Assembly: GCA_963814645.1 (NCBI GenBank) | Contig: CAWFDX010000009.1 | Location: 124,001-188,000, forward strand | Source of the DNA: RYN-230 sp963814645 | Lineage (GTDB): Bacteria > Actinomycetota > Actinomycetes > Streptosporangiales > Streptosporangiaceae | Length of the DNA stretch: 64,000 bases | Direction: 5' to 3' | Shown here: piece after piece, positions 8,220 through 16,166 of the stretch | Position numbering within the stretch: position 1 is the stretch's first letter | Layout of the letters: each line of letters begins with the position of its first letter | Notes under the pieces: model-generated | Databases searched by the model: none | The model's input: the letters and a program-made list of their open reading frames with translations, nothing else | Told to the model about the DNA's origin: nothing | Position numbers and translations under genes: made by a program

Positions 8220-8894
8220 CTAGGAGGCCGCCAGGCGTGGCGCGAAGCGTTCCACACGGTGGACCAGTTCGGCTAGTGCCCCGTCGAAGCTGCCGGGGTC
8301 GCCGACCGGGACCGGGTCTGGAACGGACCAGTGCACGGCCACCAGGTCGCCGAGTTCTTCGTAAGCCAGGTCGCAGACCGTGACGACGAGGTCCCCGTCG
8401 TGCTGGACCTCGGCGATGTGGCGGGGCCGTCGGCGGGGCAGCGGCAGGCAGTACCGGGCGGCCGCGTCGATAGCGCCCGGGTCGATCGCCGCCGCCGGGT
8501 GGGTGCCCGCTGAGGCCGCCGGGATACTGCTGGCCCGGCGCCACAGCGCCGCAGCGAGATGCGAGCGGGCGGAGTTGGCGGTGCACACGAACAGCACCCG
8601 CGGTGCAGTCCGTGCGGCTGGCCCGGCCAGCGATTCCAGCATCCCAGGAATCAGCTGCAGGTAGCTGCGGCGGTGATCGCCTTCGGACCGGCGGCGAGCG
8701 ATGATCCCGGCCTGCTCCAGCACCCGGAGGTGGTGGGCGAGGAGGTTGGACGGCATGCCCAGCATCGCGCCCAGCCGCTTCGGCGACGCGTCCCCGTCGC
8801 TGAGCACGTCGGTGATCCGCAGCCGGGCTGGGTCGGCTAGGGCCGCGTGCACTGCGGCGCGCCTGGCCAGGCGTTCAGTTCTCTCAATGTTCAT
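8220..8894 (-). CDS. ArsR-ArsC fusion: HTH regulator joined to LMW-phosphatase arsenate reductase
   Basis: This 224-residue protein has two domains. Residues 1-90 are an ArsR-type winged helix (DPARLRITDVLSDG, SNLLAHHLRVLEQAGII). Residues 98-224 are a low-molecular-weight tyrosine-phosphatase fold with the P-loop C104-TANSA-R110 followed by S111, and a later acidic DP loop (SVPDPVPVGDP). Such domains reduce arsenate to arsenite by thiol chemistry. The fusion may sense arsenicals and reduce arsenate in one polypeptide, or be a tethered regulator. The HTH part lacks an obvious CxC As(III) site. It is divergent from the aquaporin gene and shares a 46-base promoter region with it. Confidence 0.88.
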   Translation of the reverse strand: MNIERTERLARRAAVHAALADPARLRITDVLSDGDASPKRLGAMLGMPSNLLAHHLRVLEQAGIIARRRSEGDHRRSYLQLIPGMLESLAGPAARTAPRVLFVCTANSARSHLAAALWRRASSIPAASAGTHPAAAIDPGAIDAAARYCLPLPRRRPRHIAEVQHDGDLVVTVCDLAYEELGDLVAVHWSVPDPVPVGDPGSFDGALAELVHRVERFAPRLAAS

Positions 8895-8898
8895 TGCC

Positions 8899-8934
8899 TC
8901 AATCTTGACTGAGATAGTTGGGGTGCGTCAAGAT
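8899..8934 (+). promoter_or_regulatory. Leaderless promoter of the aquaporin gene with ArsR-type dyad
   Basis: TTGACT (8905-8910), an 18-base spacer and CAAGAT (8929-8934) are followed six bases later by the GTG at 8941, so transcription would start at or next to the start codon. TCAA-TC-TTGA (8899-8908) is a small dyad overlapping the -35 region, a plausible operator for the divergent ArsR-ArsC protein. Confidence 0.55.
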
Positions 8935-8940
8935 GACGCT

Positions 8941-9747
8941 GTGACCAGAACACCAGACCCAGGCCCGGCCGCGTTGTGGCGGCGGCTGCTGGCCGAACTG
9001 CTGGGCAGCGCGTTCCTGGCCGCCATCGTGATCGGCTCTGGTATCGCCGCGCAGCGGCTATCCCCAGGTGACACGGGCCTGGAACTGCTGGAGAACGCCG
9101 CCGCGACGGCGGCGGGGCTATTCGCGATCATCTTGATGTTCGGCCCGGTGTCGGGAGCGCATTTCAACCCGGTGGTATCGTTCGCCGACGCCGCGTTCGG
9201 TGGGCTGCGCTGGCGGGACGCCGCCGCTTACCTGCCCGTGCAGGTAGCCGGGTGCATCGCTGGGGCGGTGGCGGCGAACCTGATGTTCGCCGAGGCGGCA
9301 GTCAGCATCTCCACCAAGCACCGGGCGACGCCCGCGCACTTCTTGTCCGAGGTGATCGCCACCTTGGGCCTGATCCTGGTGATCTTCGCGCTGGCCCGAT
9401 CCGGCCGGGCCGCCTCCGCCCCGGCCGCGGTCGGTGCCTACATCGGCGCGGCTTACTTCTTCACCTCCTCCGCCAGCTTTGCCAACCCGGCCATCACCAT
9501 CGGGCGGATGTTCTCTGACACCTTCGCCGGGATCGCGCCATCATCTGCTCCGGCGTTCATCGCCGCCCAAGTGATTGGCGGTGCCCTGGCCGTCGTGGTC
9601 ATCCGTGCGCTGTATCCCCGGCTGACTCCAGCCCAGGCAGCCAGCATCGTCGTCCCCCACGACAGCATGCGGGGCGCGGTGGCCGCGAACCAGGATGGCG
9701 CGTCGCCGGAGCCCAACCCCGCCACTGGCCCCGGCCAGCCGCGTTGA
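8941..9747 (+). CDS. Aquaporin/aquaglyceroporin of an arsenic operon (AqpS-like)
   Basis: The 268-residue protein has six membrane helices and the two half-helix motifs of the MIP family, written NPV (SGAHFNPVVSF) and NPA (ASFANPAITI). In arsenic operons such channels replace ArsB/Acr3 and let As(OH)3 made by ArsC leave the cell down its gradient. The adjacent ArsR-ArsC reductase supports that role, and no ArsB or Acr3 pump is visible. There is no ribosome site before the GTG, consistent with the leaderless promoter. The C-terminal 45 residues are a soluble Pro/Ala tail. Confidence 0.87.
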   Translation: MTRTPDPGPAALWRRLLAELLGSAFLAAIVIGSGIAAQRLSPGDTGLELLENAAATAAGLFAIILMFGPVSGAHFNPVVSFADAAFGGLRWRDAAAYLPVQVAGCIAGAVAANLMFAEAAVSISTKHRATPAHFLSEVIATLGLILVIFALARSGRAASAPAAVGAYIGAAYFFTSSASFANPAITIGRMFSDTFAGIAPSSAPAFIAAQVIGGALAVVVIRALYPRLTPAQAASIVVPHDSMRGAVAANQDGASPEPNPATGPGQPR

Positions 9748-9774
9748 CTAGCCAAGCCGAAAGGGAAACCAGCC

Positions 9775-11163
9775 ATGCACCTGGTGATGATCGGCGGCAG
9801 CGACGCCGGGATCTCCGCCGCGCTGCGGGCCCGCGAACTCGACCCCGGCGCCGAGGTGACTGTGGTGGTCGCCGATGCCTACCCGAACTTCTCCATCTGC
9901 GGCATCCCCTACTACGTCTCCGGCGAGGTGACGCACTGGCGCAACCTGGCCCACCGCACCACCGCCGACCTAGAAGCCACCGGGATGCGGCTGCGGCTGG
10001 ACAGCACCGCCCGCCGCATCGACGTGGCCGGCCGCAAGCTCCTGGTCACCTCCGCGGACCACGGCGACGAGGTGATCAGCTACGACAAGCTGGTCATCGG
10101 CACTGGCGCCGTCCCGGTCCACCCACCCATCACCGGCCTGGACCAGCTAGGACCGGCCGATGGCGTGCACCTGCTGCACTCGATGGGCGACACGTTCGCG
10201 CTGATGCGCACCCTGGAGGAAGCGGCACCCGAGTCCGCAGTGATCGTCGGCGCCGGGTACATCGGCCTGGAAATGGCCGACGCGCTCACCACCCGGGGCC
10301 TGCACGTCATCCAGATGGAGCAGCTCCCTGAGGTGCTGCCCACCGTTGACCCGGCGCTCGGCGCGCACGTGCGCGCCCAGCTCACCAGCCACGGCGTCGA
10401 AGTCCTCAGTTGCACCACCGTCAACCGGATCAGCCGCGCCGACCCCGGGGCGGCCGGGCGCGTGCAGGTTGACGCCTCCGCAACCGACGGCTCCCCCGTC
10501 ACCCGCACAGCAGACGTGGTCCTGGTGGTCGTCGGAGTCCGCCCCGATAGCGAACTCGCGGCGGAATCAGGCGCAGACCTGAGCGCCAGGGGCGCTATCA
10601 CGGTGGACAGCGGCATGCGCACCGGCCTGCCCGACATATTCGCGGCCGGGGACTGCGTGGTCACCCACCACCGGCTGCTCGGCGAGACCTACCTCCCGCT
10701 GGGCACCACCGCGCACAAGCAGGGCCGGGTCGCCGGCGAGAACGCCCTCGGCGGCCACCGCGAGTTCGCCGGCAGCCTCGGCACCCAGGTCGTCAAGGTC
10801 TTCGACCAGGCCGCCGCTCGCACCGGCCTGCGCGACCACGAAGCGGCCGCGGCTGGGTTTGATCCGGTCACGATTGGCTCCCAGGCCGATGATCACAAGG
10901 CCTACTACCCCGGCAGCCATCGCATCCAGATGCGCGTCACTGGCGACCGGACCACCGGGCGGCTGCTGGGCATGCAGCTGTTCGGCCACAAGAACGCCGA
11001 GATCGCCAAGCGCATCGACATCGCCGCCACCGCCATCTTCCACAGCATGACCATCGACGGCCTCAGCGATCTCGACCTGTCCTACACCCCGCCCCTGGGC
11101 AGCCCCTGGGAAGCGGTCCAGATGGGCGCCCAAGCCTGGCTCCGCGAAGCCAGCCAGCACTAA
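9775..11163 (+). CDS. FAD-dependent pyridine nucleotide-disulfide oxidoreductase (CoA-disulfide reductase/Nox type)
   Basis: A 462-residue flavoprotein. The N-terminal FAD motif is GGSDAGISAALRARE (residues 7-21) and the redox cysteine is C42 in NFSICGIPYYVSGEV. The NAD(P)H motif is VGAGYIGLEMADAL, the second FAD motif is FAAGDCV, and a C-terminal dimerisation domain ends with DLSYTPPLGSPWEAV. Single-Cys members reduce CoA disulfide, persulfides or O2. It lies 27 bases after the aquaporin gene and 26 before a PstS-like gene, so it is probably in the arsenic operon, perhaps supplying reduced thiol for arsenate reduction; that role is inference. Confidence 0.87.
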   Translation: MHLVMIGGSDAGISAALRARELDPGAEVTVVVADAYPNFSICGIPYYVSGEVTHWRNLAHRTTADLEATGMRLRLDSTARRIDVAGRKLLVTSADHGDEVISYDKLVIGTGAVPVHPPITGLDQLGPADGVHLLHSMGDTFALMRTLEEAAPESAVIVGAGYIGLEMADALTTRGLHVIQMEQLPEVLPTVDPALGAHVRAQLTSHGVEVLSCTTVNRISRADPGAAGRVQVDASATDGSPVTRTADVVLVVVGVRPDSELAAESGADLSARGAITVDSGMRTGLPDIFAAGDCVVTHHRLLGETYLPLGTTAHKQGRVAGENALGGHREFAGSLGTQVVKVFDQAAARTGLRDHEAAAAGFDPVTIGSQADDHKAYYPGSHRIQMRVTGDRTTGRLLGMQLFGHKNAEIAKRIDIAATAIFHSMTIDGLSDLDLSYTPPLGSPWEAVQMGAQAWLREASQH

Positions 11164-11189
11164 CCCGCTCCATATCAGCAGGGGGAGCC

Positions 11190-12340
11190 ATGCCAGCCAA
11201 CGACGGACGGCAACACCACACCACCCACCGCGCACGGACCAGCACCCTCCGCGCATGCGCCGCCGGAGCCCTCGCCCTCGCGGTGGCGGCCTGCACGGCC
11301 AATGGCACCAGCACCACCAGCGCGATCTCACCCGGGCCAGCCTCCAGCGCCACTGATGCGACCGGCCCGGCGGTCACGCTGACCGGGGCCGGATCCACCT
11401 TCGACGCGCCATTCTTCGACCTGGCCTTCGCCAAGTACCACCAGCAGCACCCCGGCGTCAAAGTCACCTACTCAGCCGTGGGCAGCAGCGCGGGCATCGC
11501 CGCGTTCACCGCGCAGCAGGTCAATTTCGGCGCCTCCGACGTGCCGATGACCGCCACCGAGCAGGCTGCCACGCACGGCGGTGCCTCGGTCCAGGTTCCC
11601 GTCAACCTAGGCGCCGAGGTGGTGGTCTACCACCTGCCCGGCCTGCCCCGGCTGCACCTGACCGGCCCGGTCATCGCCCGCATCTTCCTCGGCCAGATCA
11701 CCAACTGGAGCGATCCGGCCATCACCAGCCTCAACCCGGGCGTCAGCATCCCCGACGAGCCGATCACCGTCGTGCACCGCTCCGACGGCAGCGGCACCAC
11801 CTACATCTTCAGCAACTACCTGTCCGCCGTCTCCCCGGCCTGGGCCGCCAAGGTCGGCACCGGCAAGTCCCTGCACTGGCCCACCGGAACCGGAGCCGAA
11901 GGAAACCCGGGCGTAGCCAACGCGGTCGCGCACATCCCCTACTCGATCGGCTACATCGAACGGTCCTACTCCAAGGGCCCGATCCTCGTCTACGCCGCCA
12001 TCCGCAACAGGCCGGGAACTACGTCATCCCGTCCACCGCATCCATCGCCGCCGACGCCGCCCAGAAGCCCACCATCACTGCGACCAACTTCTCGATCGTC
12101 AACGAGCCAGGCGCGGACAGCTACCCGATCTCCGGCTACAGCTGGGCACTCGTCTACACCCGTCAGCCCAGCCAGACCAAAGGCCAGGCCCTCGTGACCC
12201 TCCTGGACTGGCTCACCCACGTCGGCCAGGCCTACGCCGCCGCCACCAGCTACGTCCCGCTACCAGCCCAGATCCAGCAGCTCGCCCAAACTATGCTTAA
12301 GCAAGTAACCGGCCCCAGTGGAACACACCTGCTGGGCTGA
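11190..12340 (+). pseudogene. PstS-like phosphate-binding lipoprotein, one frameshift
   Basis: It starts at ATG 11190 after GGGGGAG. A lipoprotein signal peptide ends in LALAVAACTAN, with the lipid-modified Cys in the C of AAC. The phosphate-binding pattern follows: LTGAGSTFDAPFF, YSAVGSSAGIAAF, FGASDVPMT and HRSDGSGTTYIFSNYL. The frame is lost near 12009-12011, where AGGCCGGG would need one more G. Restoring it gives AGNYVIPSTASIAADA and a normal C-terminus ending at TGA 12338-12340, about 384 residues, the family's usual size. Its place at the end of an arsenic operon suggests a phosphate- or arsenate-binding role. It may be functional if the missing base is a sequencing error. Confidence 0.82.
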
Positions 12341-12428
12341 GCACGTCCGAGCCCGATATCGGTTCAACCCGAGGTGCCGACTTGGAATCCGCCTTAGGTG
12401 TCTCCAGCAAGCCTCTGACCTGCACGTT

Positions 12429-12506
12429 TGGTCGGGATGGCCGGATTCGAACCGGCGGCCTCCTGCTCCCAAAGCAGGCGCGCTAACCAAGCTGCGCCAC
12501 ATCCCG
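12429..12506 (-). tRNA. tRNA-Pro(TGG)
   Basis: Read on the minus strand, the acceptor CGGGATG (12506-12500) pairs with CATCCCG. The anticodon loop is CTTTGGGA with anticodon TGG, the T-loop is GGTTCGAATCC, and CCA is encoded (12431-12429). All four stems pair. It lies between the arsenic island and tRNA-Gly. Confidence 0.95.
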
Positions 12507-12725
12507 CTCAGCCGACGGTAGCCTACCTGCCGACCTGATTTCCGCACGCTCAACGCGCGGTCCAGTACGGGCTTCAGCCACGTCAACCTCCATTATCCCG
12601 CGCCAGCAGGACCCTCGCACCCGACTACCGCGCGCTCGATCCAGTTCACCCGCCTGTCCCGGGGAGCCGGTACGCTACCCGTGTTGACGTAGCGGGCGGG
12701 TCATCTCGCGAGCCCACTCGGCAGC

Positions 12726-12796
12726 GCGGGCGTAGCTCAATGGCAGAGCCCCAGCCTTCCAAGCTGGTCATGAGGGTTCGATTCCCTTCGCCCGCT
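12726..12796 (+). tRNA. tRNA-Gly(TCC), attachment site of an integrated islet
   Basis: The acceptor GCGGGCG pairs with CGCCCGC, the anticodon stem CCAGC/GCTGG encloses TTCCAA with anticodon TCC, and the T-arm is AGGGTTCGATTCCCT. The length is 71 without CCA, which is not encoded (CCC follows). Its 3' 42 bases are duplicated 3.4 kb downstream, marking it as the target of a tyrosine integrase. Confidence 0.95.
12752..12793 (+). repeat. attL-type direct repeat inside tRNA-Gly
   Basis: These 42 bases, running from the anticodon stem to the acceptor stem of tRNA-Gly, are identical to 16167-16208. This copy completes the functional tRNA. Confidence 0.88.
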
Positions 12797-13292
12797 CCCA
12801 TCGCTCCAGTTCAGGGGCATGATCATCGGTTTCTAGCTGACCTTCACGAGGCGCGTGCCCGTTGCGTGCCCGATGGCTGTTCCGTGCCTGCTCCCCGGCT
12901 GTCCTGGCACTGTGTCGCGCCCAGCGCAGCGGCTTGCCTATGCCCGCCGCGATGGCCTCGTCTCGCTCCTGCGTGGCGTGCTGGTAGATGAGCGCGGCCC
13001 GGGCGCTGGAATGTCCCATCCGCTCCATCAGCTCGCGCAGGCTGGCACCCTAGCCCGGCGTCATCGTGTTGCCGGTGTGGCGGAGATCGTGGAAATGCAG
13101 GTCGGGCAGGCCCACAGCGTTGCGGGCTTTGGTCCAAGTCCGCCGGAAGGTCGACCGCCGCAGCCTGCCACCCTTCGGGCCGATCAAGCGCGGCCCAGCT
13201 TTGCGGGGCCGCGGGCCCGGCGTCAGCGCCCCGAGCTCAGCCTTGGGAAGGCCCGCCCGGGGGCACGCCGGGCCACACGCTAACAGGGGCAC
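12768..13292 (-). pseudogene. Tyrosine-recombinase (phage integrase) C-terminal remnant with internal stop
   Basis: The minus frame encodes the C-terminal catalytic half of a tyrosine integrase: RSTFRRTWTKARNAVGL, then LHFHDLRHTGNT, which carries the conserved HxLR box. After an in-frame TAG at 13047-13049 it continues with ASLRELMERMGHSSARAALI and YQHAT, which hold the final H and the nucleophile-Tyr region. The stop and the loss of everything N-terminal (an IS3 element lies 48 bp upstream of the frame) make it non-functional. The frame ends ERAKGIEPS inside the tRNA-Gly attachment site, as is usual for these integrases. Confidence 0.8.
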
Positions 13293-13370
13293 TCGGACCC
13301 AGGAGGACTCGCACGGCAGGCTGGTGCGCCCCGGTGATCTTGGAGACTGGTCCGCTTGGCTGCCTGTCGC

Positions 13371-14231
13371 TCAGGCGGCCGATGCTTGTGCCTGGTAGAA
13401 CGCTTCCTCGTATTCGAGCGGCGAAACGTTCTTACAATAAGAGTGTATCCTTTTAGCGTTGTACCATTCAACCCATTCCATAGTGGCCTTCGTCACATCG
13501 GCGATTCCTTTCCACGGGCCGCGCAGGTCGATGAGCTCCCGCTTGTACAAGCTGTTGAGCGACTCCGCAGCGGCATTATCGTACGAATCGCCCTTGGACC
13601 CGACAGAGCGAACGGCACCGACCTCGTCCAGCCGATCGGTATAGCAGATCGACGTATATTGCACACCACGATCGGAATGGTGGATGAGCCGGTCTCCGAC
13701 GCGGTCTTTCCGCCTCCAGATTCCCATTTCAAGAGCATCGAGGGCGAGTTCGGCGCGCAGGTGATCTGCGACAGCCCACCCGACGATCCCGCGCGAATAA
13801 AGGTCCATGACGAACGCGGTGTAGCACCATCCGGACGCGGTCGGCACATAGGTGATGTCCGCGACCCAGCGGGCGTTCGGTGCCGCCGCGCCGAAATCAC
13901 GCTCCAGCAGGTCAGATGGGCGATCGGCGGGATCAGAGGCCACCGTGGTCCGCGGCTTCTTCGCCGGCGTGCCCACCCCGGCGATGCCCAGTTCGCGCAT
14001 CAGGCGCTCCACCGTGCAGCGGGCCACCGCGACACCGGCCGCGTTCAGCTCCAGCCAGATCTTCCGCGCCCCATAGATGCGGTTGCCCGGCCCCGGCTGA
14101 TCCCAGACAGCCATAATCCGTTCTTTCAGCTTCTCATCACGCAACCGGCGATCCGGCGGCCTGGCCTCGCGGCGTTTCGCGGCATAATACGTGCTGGATG
14201 GAAAACTCAGGGCAGCGCAGATCGGCTCCAC
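13371..14231 (-). CDS. IS3-family transposase OrfB (DDE integrase core)
   Basis: The 286 residues from an internal ATG include an HTH_21 segment (RLRDEKLKERIMAVW, NRIYGARKIWLELN) and an rve domain. Its acidic triad is D in WVADITYV, D in HHSDRGVQYTS and E in AAAESLNSLYKREL. The frame is open upstream to overlap orfA and reads VALVGFVDTYRDRFGVEPIC there. Expression is therefore probably by programmed -1 frameshifting near TTCAAACTG, at the end of orfA, giving an OrfAB fusion, as is usual in IS3. The catalytic residues look intact. Confidence 0.88.
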   Translation of the reverse strand: MEPICAALSFPSSTYYAAKRREARPPDRRLRDEKLKERIMAVWDQPGPGNRIYGARKIWLELNAAGVAVARCTVERLMRELGIAGVGTPAKKPRTTVASDPADRPSDLLERDFGAAAPNARWVADITYVPTASGWCYTAFVMDLYSRGIVGWAVADHLRAELALDALEMGIWRRKDRVGDRLIHHSDRGVQYTSICYTDRLDEVGAVRSVGSKGDSYDNAAAESLNSLYKRELIDLRGPWKGIADVTKATMEWVEWYNAKRIHSYCKNVSPLEYEEAFYQAQASAA

Positions 14232-14272
14232 ACCAAACCGATCCCGATACGTATCGACGAACCCGACGAGCG

Positions 14273-14590
14273 CTACAGTTTGAAGTCGAGTTCCCGGGCG
14301 AAATAACTACTGGCCGCCCGCAGAATCTCATTCACCCGCTCCAGCTCGGCCACCCGGCGCTTCAGCACCCGGATCTCCGCCGCCTCCTCCCGCGACGTCC
14401 CAGGACGCGTCCCGGCATCGACCTCAGCCTGGCGCACCCACTTCCGCAGCGTCTCCGCCGAACCGATACCCAACTGCTTGGCCACCGACGTAATCGCGGC
14501 GAATTCCGTGTCGTACTCGCTACGCACGTCGGCGACCATCACCACCGCCCGCCGGCGCAGCTCCGCAGAGTAAGGGGACTTTCGAGCCAT
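14273..14590 (-). CDS. IS3-family transposase OrfA (HTH)
   Basis: A 105-residue protein starting at ATG 14590 (MARKSPYSAELRRRAVVMV). It has the HTH_Tnp_1 fold: FAAITSVAKQLGIGSAETLRKW. A leucine-zipper-like coiled coil (EIRVLKRRVAELERVNEIL) follows and ends in ASSYFARELDFKL, the expected layout. It binds the IS ends and supplies the DNA-binding half of OrfAB. A longer frame from 14701 crosses the terminal repeat and is rejected. Confidence 0.88.
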   Translation of the reverse strand: MARKSPYSAELRRRAVVMVADVRSEYDTEFAAITSVAKQLGIGSAETLRKWVRQAEVDAGTRPGTSREEAAEIRVLKRRVAELERVNEILRAASSYFARELDFKL

Positions 14591-14890
14591 GACTTGATCT
14601 TCCCTCCTGATCAAGTCTCCAACGAACCCGGGATGACCCAGGCAGTCGGGTACGGCACTCGGCCGTCTATCTCGCCTACCGATTGTCCAGTTCGTGGCCA
14701 CCGCGTTAAGGGCGCCTACGAGGAGGATGGGGAGGGCTAGGCAGAAGCCGAGTTGCCGGTCCGGGTTGATGCTTTCGCGTCAAGGTCCACTGATGTCAAC
14801 CACCGGGCATACGTCCGTCGTGGCCCGTCCCGATGATGCCAGATGGGATGACCGCTTATGTCCTGACCAGCCCGAACGCGGTGGCGCCGG

Positions 14891-15142
14891 TCACGATGGC
14901 CACCAGCTGTAGCGCTTCGTGGGCGGCGGGTAGAGGGCGCGGCCGATCGACGCGGATCCCCATCCGATAACCCATCCGAAGAAGATCGCGAAGATGTAGC
15001 CCCGGATCTTGGCCGGTTCGGTGATGGCGAGGATCGCCCAGATCACTCCCCATGCGAGGAAGGAGCCGATGCTGTAGGCGGTGTAGGTGTTCAGGGGTCC
15101 TGGCTGGAAAAGACGATGTCCCGGTCCGGGTGAAGCTTCCAT
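14891..15142 (-). CDS. Small membrane protein of unknown function in the islet
   Basis: An 83-residue protein starting at ATG 15142, six bases after AGGAGG. Two hydrophobic stretches (YSIGSFLAWGVIWAILAI and GYIFAIFFGWVIGWGSASI) suggest a hairpin in the membrane, with a short basic tail (PPPTKRYSWW). I do not recognise the family. It is one of only two non-transposon genes inside the islet. Its promoter is probably the AT-rich segment near 15215-15240. Confidence 0.62.
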   Translation of the reverse strand: MEASPGPGHRLFQPGPLNTYTAYSIGSFLAWGVIWAILAITEPAKIRGYIFAIFFGWVIGWGSASIGRALYPPPTKRYSWWPS

Positions 15143-15542
15143 GGTGCTGCCTCCTGTCTGTGCCCGCCCTGCCTGAGCGTGCTGCTAGCTTCCCGCCGCT
15201 CCGTCTGGCGAGGCGTATAAAATGATATCACTATGATAGGCAGGTGGTATCGGACACGTCAACCGGCAGTGGGTGGCGATAAGCGCAGGAGCAGCGGCTG
15301 GTCCGGGGCATCCGGGCTCCCCGGTCAGGGTTGCAGTTTGGGTTGCAGTTCACCGGCGTGCGGGATCGTCCAGGGCGGACCGACCAACGGCGTTGGTCCA
15401 GACTGAACCGATCGGGACGACCGCGGCCCGAGCTGCTAATGCGGTACATCCCGCGGCCGGGGCGCGGACGCCGGGTATCGATTCTGCGCCGCACCATGTT
15501 CCCAGCCATAAACGGCACCGACACGCGGCTGGGGAGCGCGGC
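15143..15542. other. Intergenic region with operator-like dyads and a tandem 12-mer
   Basis: This 400-bp divergent region has an unusually AT-rich patch (15216-15240) containing the palindrome TGATATCA (15223-15230). Overlapping it is TATCA-CTA-TGATA (15226-15238), which together look like a promoter with a repressor site. GGGTTGCAGTTT/GGGTTGCAGTTC stand in tandem at 15328-15351. No gene is evident. Confidence 0.45.
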
Positions 15543-16016
15543 ATGAGCAAGATCGAAGGTATCAGCGAGCCCGGTAACGAACTGGAACGCCTGATAGCGG
15601 ACCTGTCGGAGTCTGGACCGGTCATCTTCGTCTTCGGCGTCGGCTGGTGGACCGCACACTTGACCGGGGCAACCGCACCGGTGTTCCGCGGACCGGCCTA
15701 CCGGCGGTGGTGGCACGTCGATCTTGGCGACGACACAGCGAACTGGACGATGGACGTGCGGGTCGATGAGATCACCGGGGTCCGGTTCGTGCGCGCGCCC
15801 TACCCGTTCCCGTCCTTTCCCGGGCAGGAGGTTTTGACAGTGCAGTTCCTGGGGCCAGGTGGCGATACGGTGCTGTCCTGCTACCTCGGCGACCTGTATG
15901 ACGGCCAGCGGATGCGCCTGGAGAAGCTGGCGGCCTGGCGGGCACTGCGCGAGCGCTACGGTAATCGCGACGAGTCGAGGGTCGATCGAGGCGCCCTCTT
16001 GGTCCCAGCCGCCTGA
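15543..16016 (+). CDS. Unknown soluble protein in the islet
   Basis: 157 residues from ATG 15543, with GGGGAG upstream. I do not recognise the family with confidence. The middle is rich in Trp and beta-strand patterns (VIFVFGVGWWTAHLTGA, YRRWWHVDLGDDTANW). It ends in a helical stretch (RMRLEKLAAWRALRERYG) after VLSCYLGDLYD. The alternation of strands with VRVDEITGVRFVRAPYPF recalls haem-binding ChuX/HutX-like folds, but no ligand residue can be assigned. Upstream frame extension to 15273 is judged spurious. Confidence 0.6.
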   Translation: MSKIEGISEPGNELERLIADLSESGPVIFVFGVGWWTAHLTGATAPVFRGPAYRRWWHVDLGDDTANWTMDVRVDEITGVRFVRAPYPFPSFPGQEVLTVQFLGPGGDTVLSCYLGDLYDGQRMRLEKLAAWRALRERYGNRDESRVDRGALLVPAA

Positions 16017-16054
16017 ACCATCGTGATCACCGGCACGTGGACCGGGTGCGGCCA

Positions 16055-16075
16055 TGCCCGTTGCGTGCCTGATCG
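16055..16075. repeat. 21-bp repeat, integrase-tail-like copy 1
   Basis: TGCCCGTTGCGTGCCTGATCG occurs here and identically at 19679-19699; an imperfect copy starts at 12856 within the integrase 3' end. On the minus strand the integrase copy encodes the RARNGH stretch near the integrase C-terminus. Confidence 0.6.
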
Positions 16076-16166
16076 TATGGTCAGCTACGGTGTCTCAGCG
16101 GTACTCACGGGGACCGGCGAACAATGCCCTGACGTTGGCCGCAGCAGGTCGGAAGACTGCGGTCCG

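Larger units (their letters stand above)
13341..14621 (-). mobile_element. IS3-family insertion sequence
   Basis: A 1281-bp element with two consecutive leftward reading frames (orfA, orfB). It is bounded by short related ends: TGGAGACTGG at the left and, read inward from the right, TGGAGACTTG. I see no matching target duplication at the boundaries. It lies beside the 5' truncated integrase and probably caused or followed its decay. Confidence 0.78.

Noticed and set aside
12740..12991. Open frame reading through tRNA-Gly
   Set aside because: It translates tRNA sequence and the antisense of the integrase tail. The like-looking frame at 16023-16265 arises from the duplicated tRNA part.
14591..14701. 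Longer IS3 OrfA starting at 14701
   Set aside because: It would begin outside the element, across its terminal repeat; the ATG at 14590 starts the normal HTH protein.
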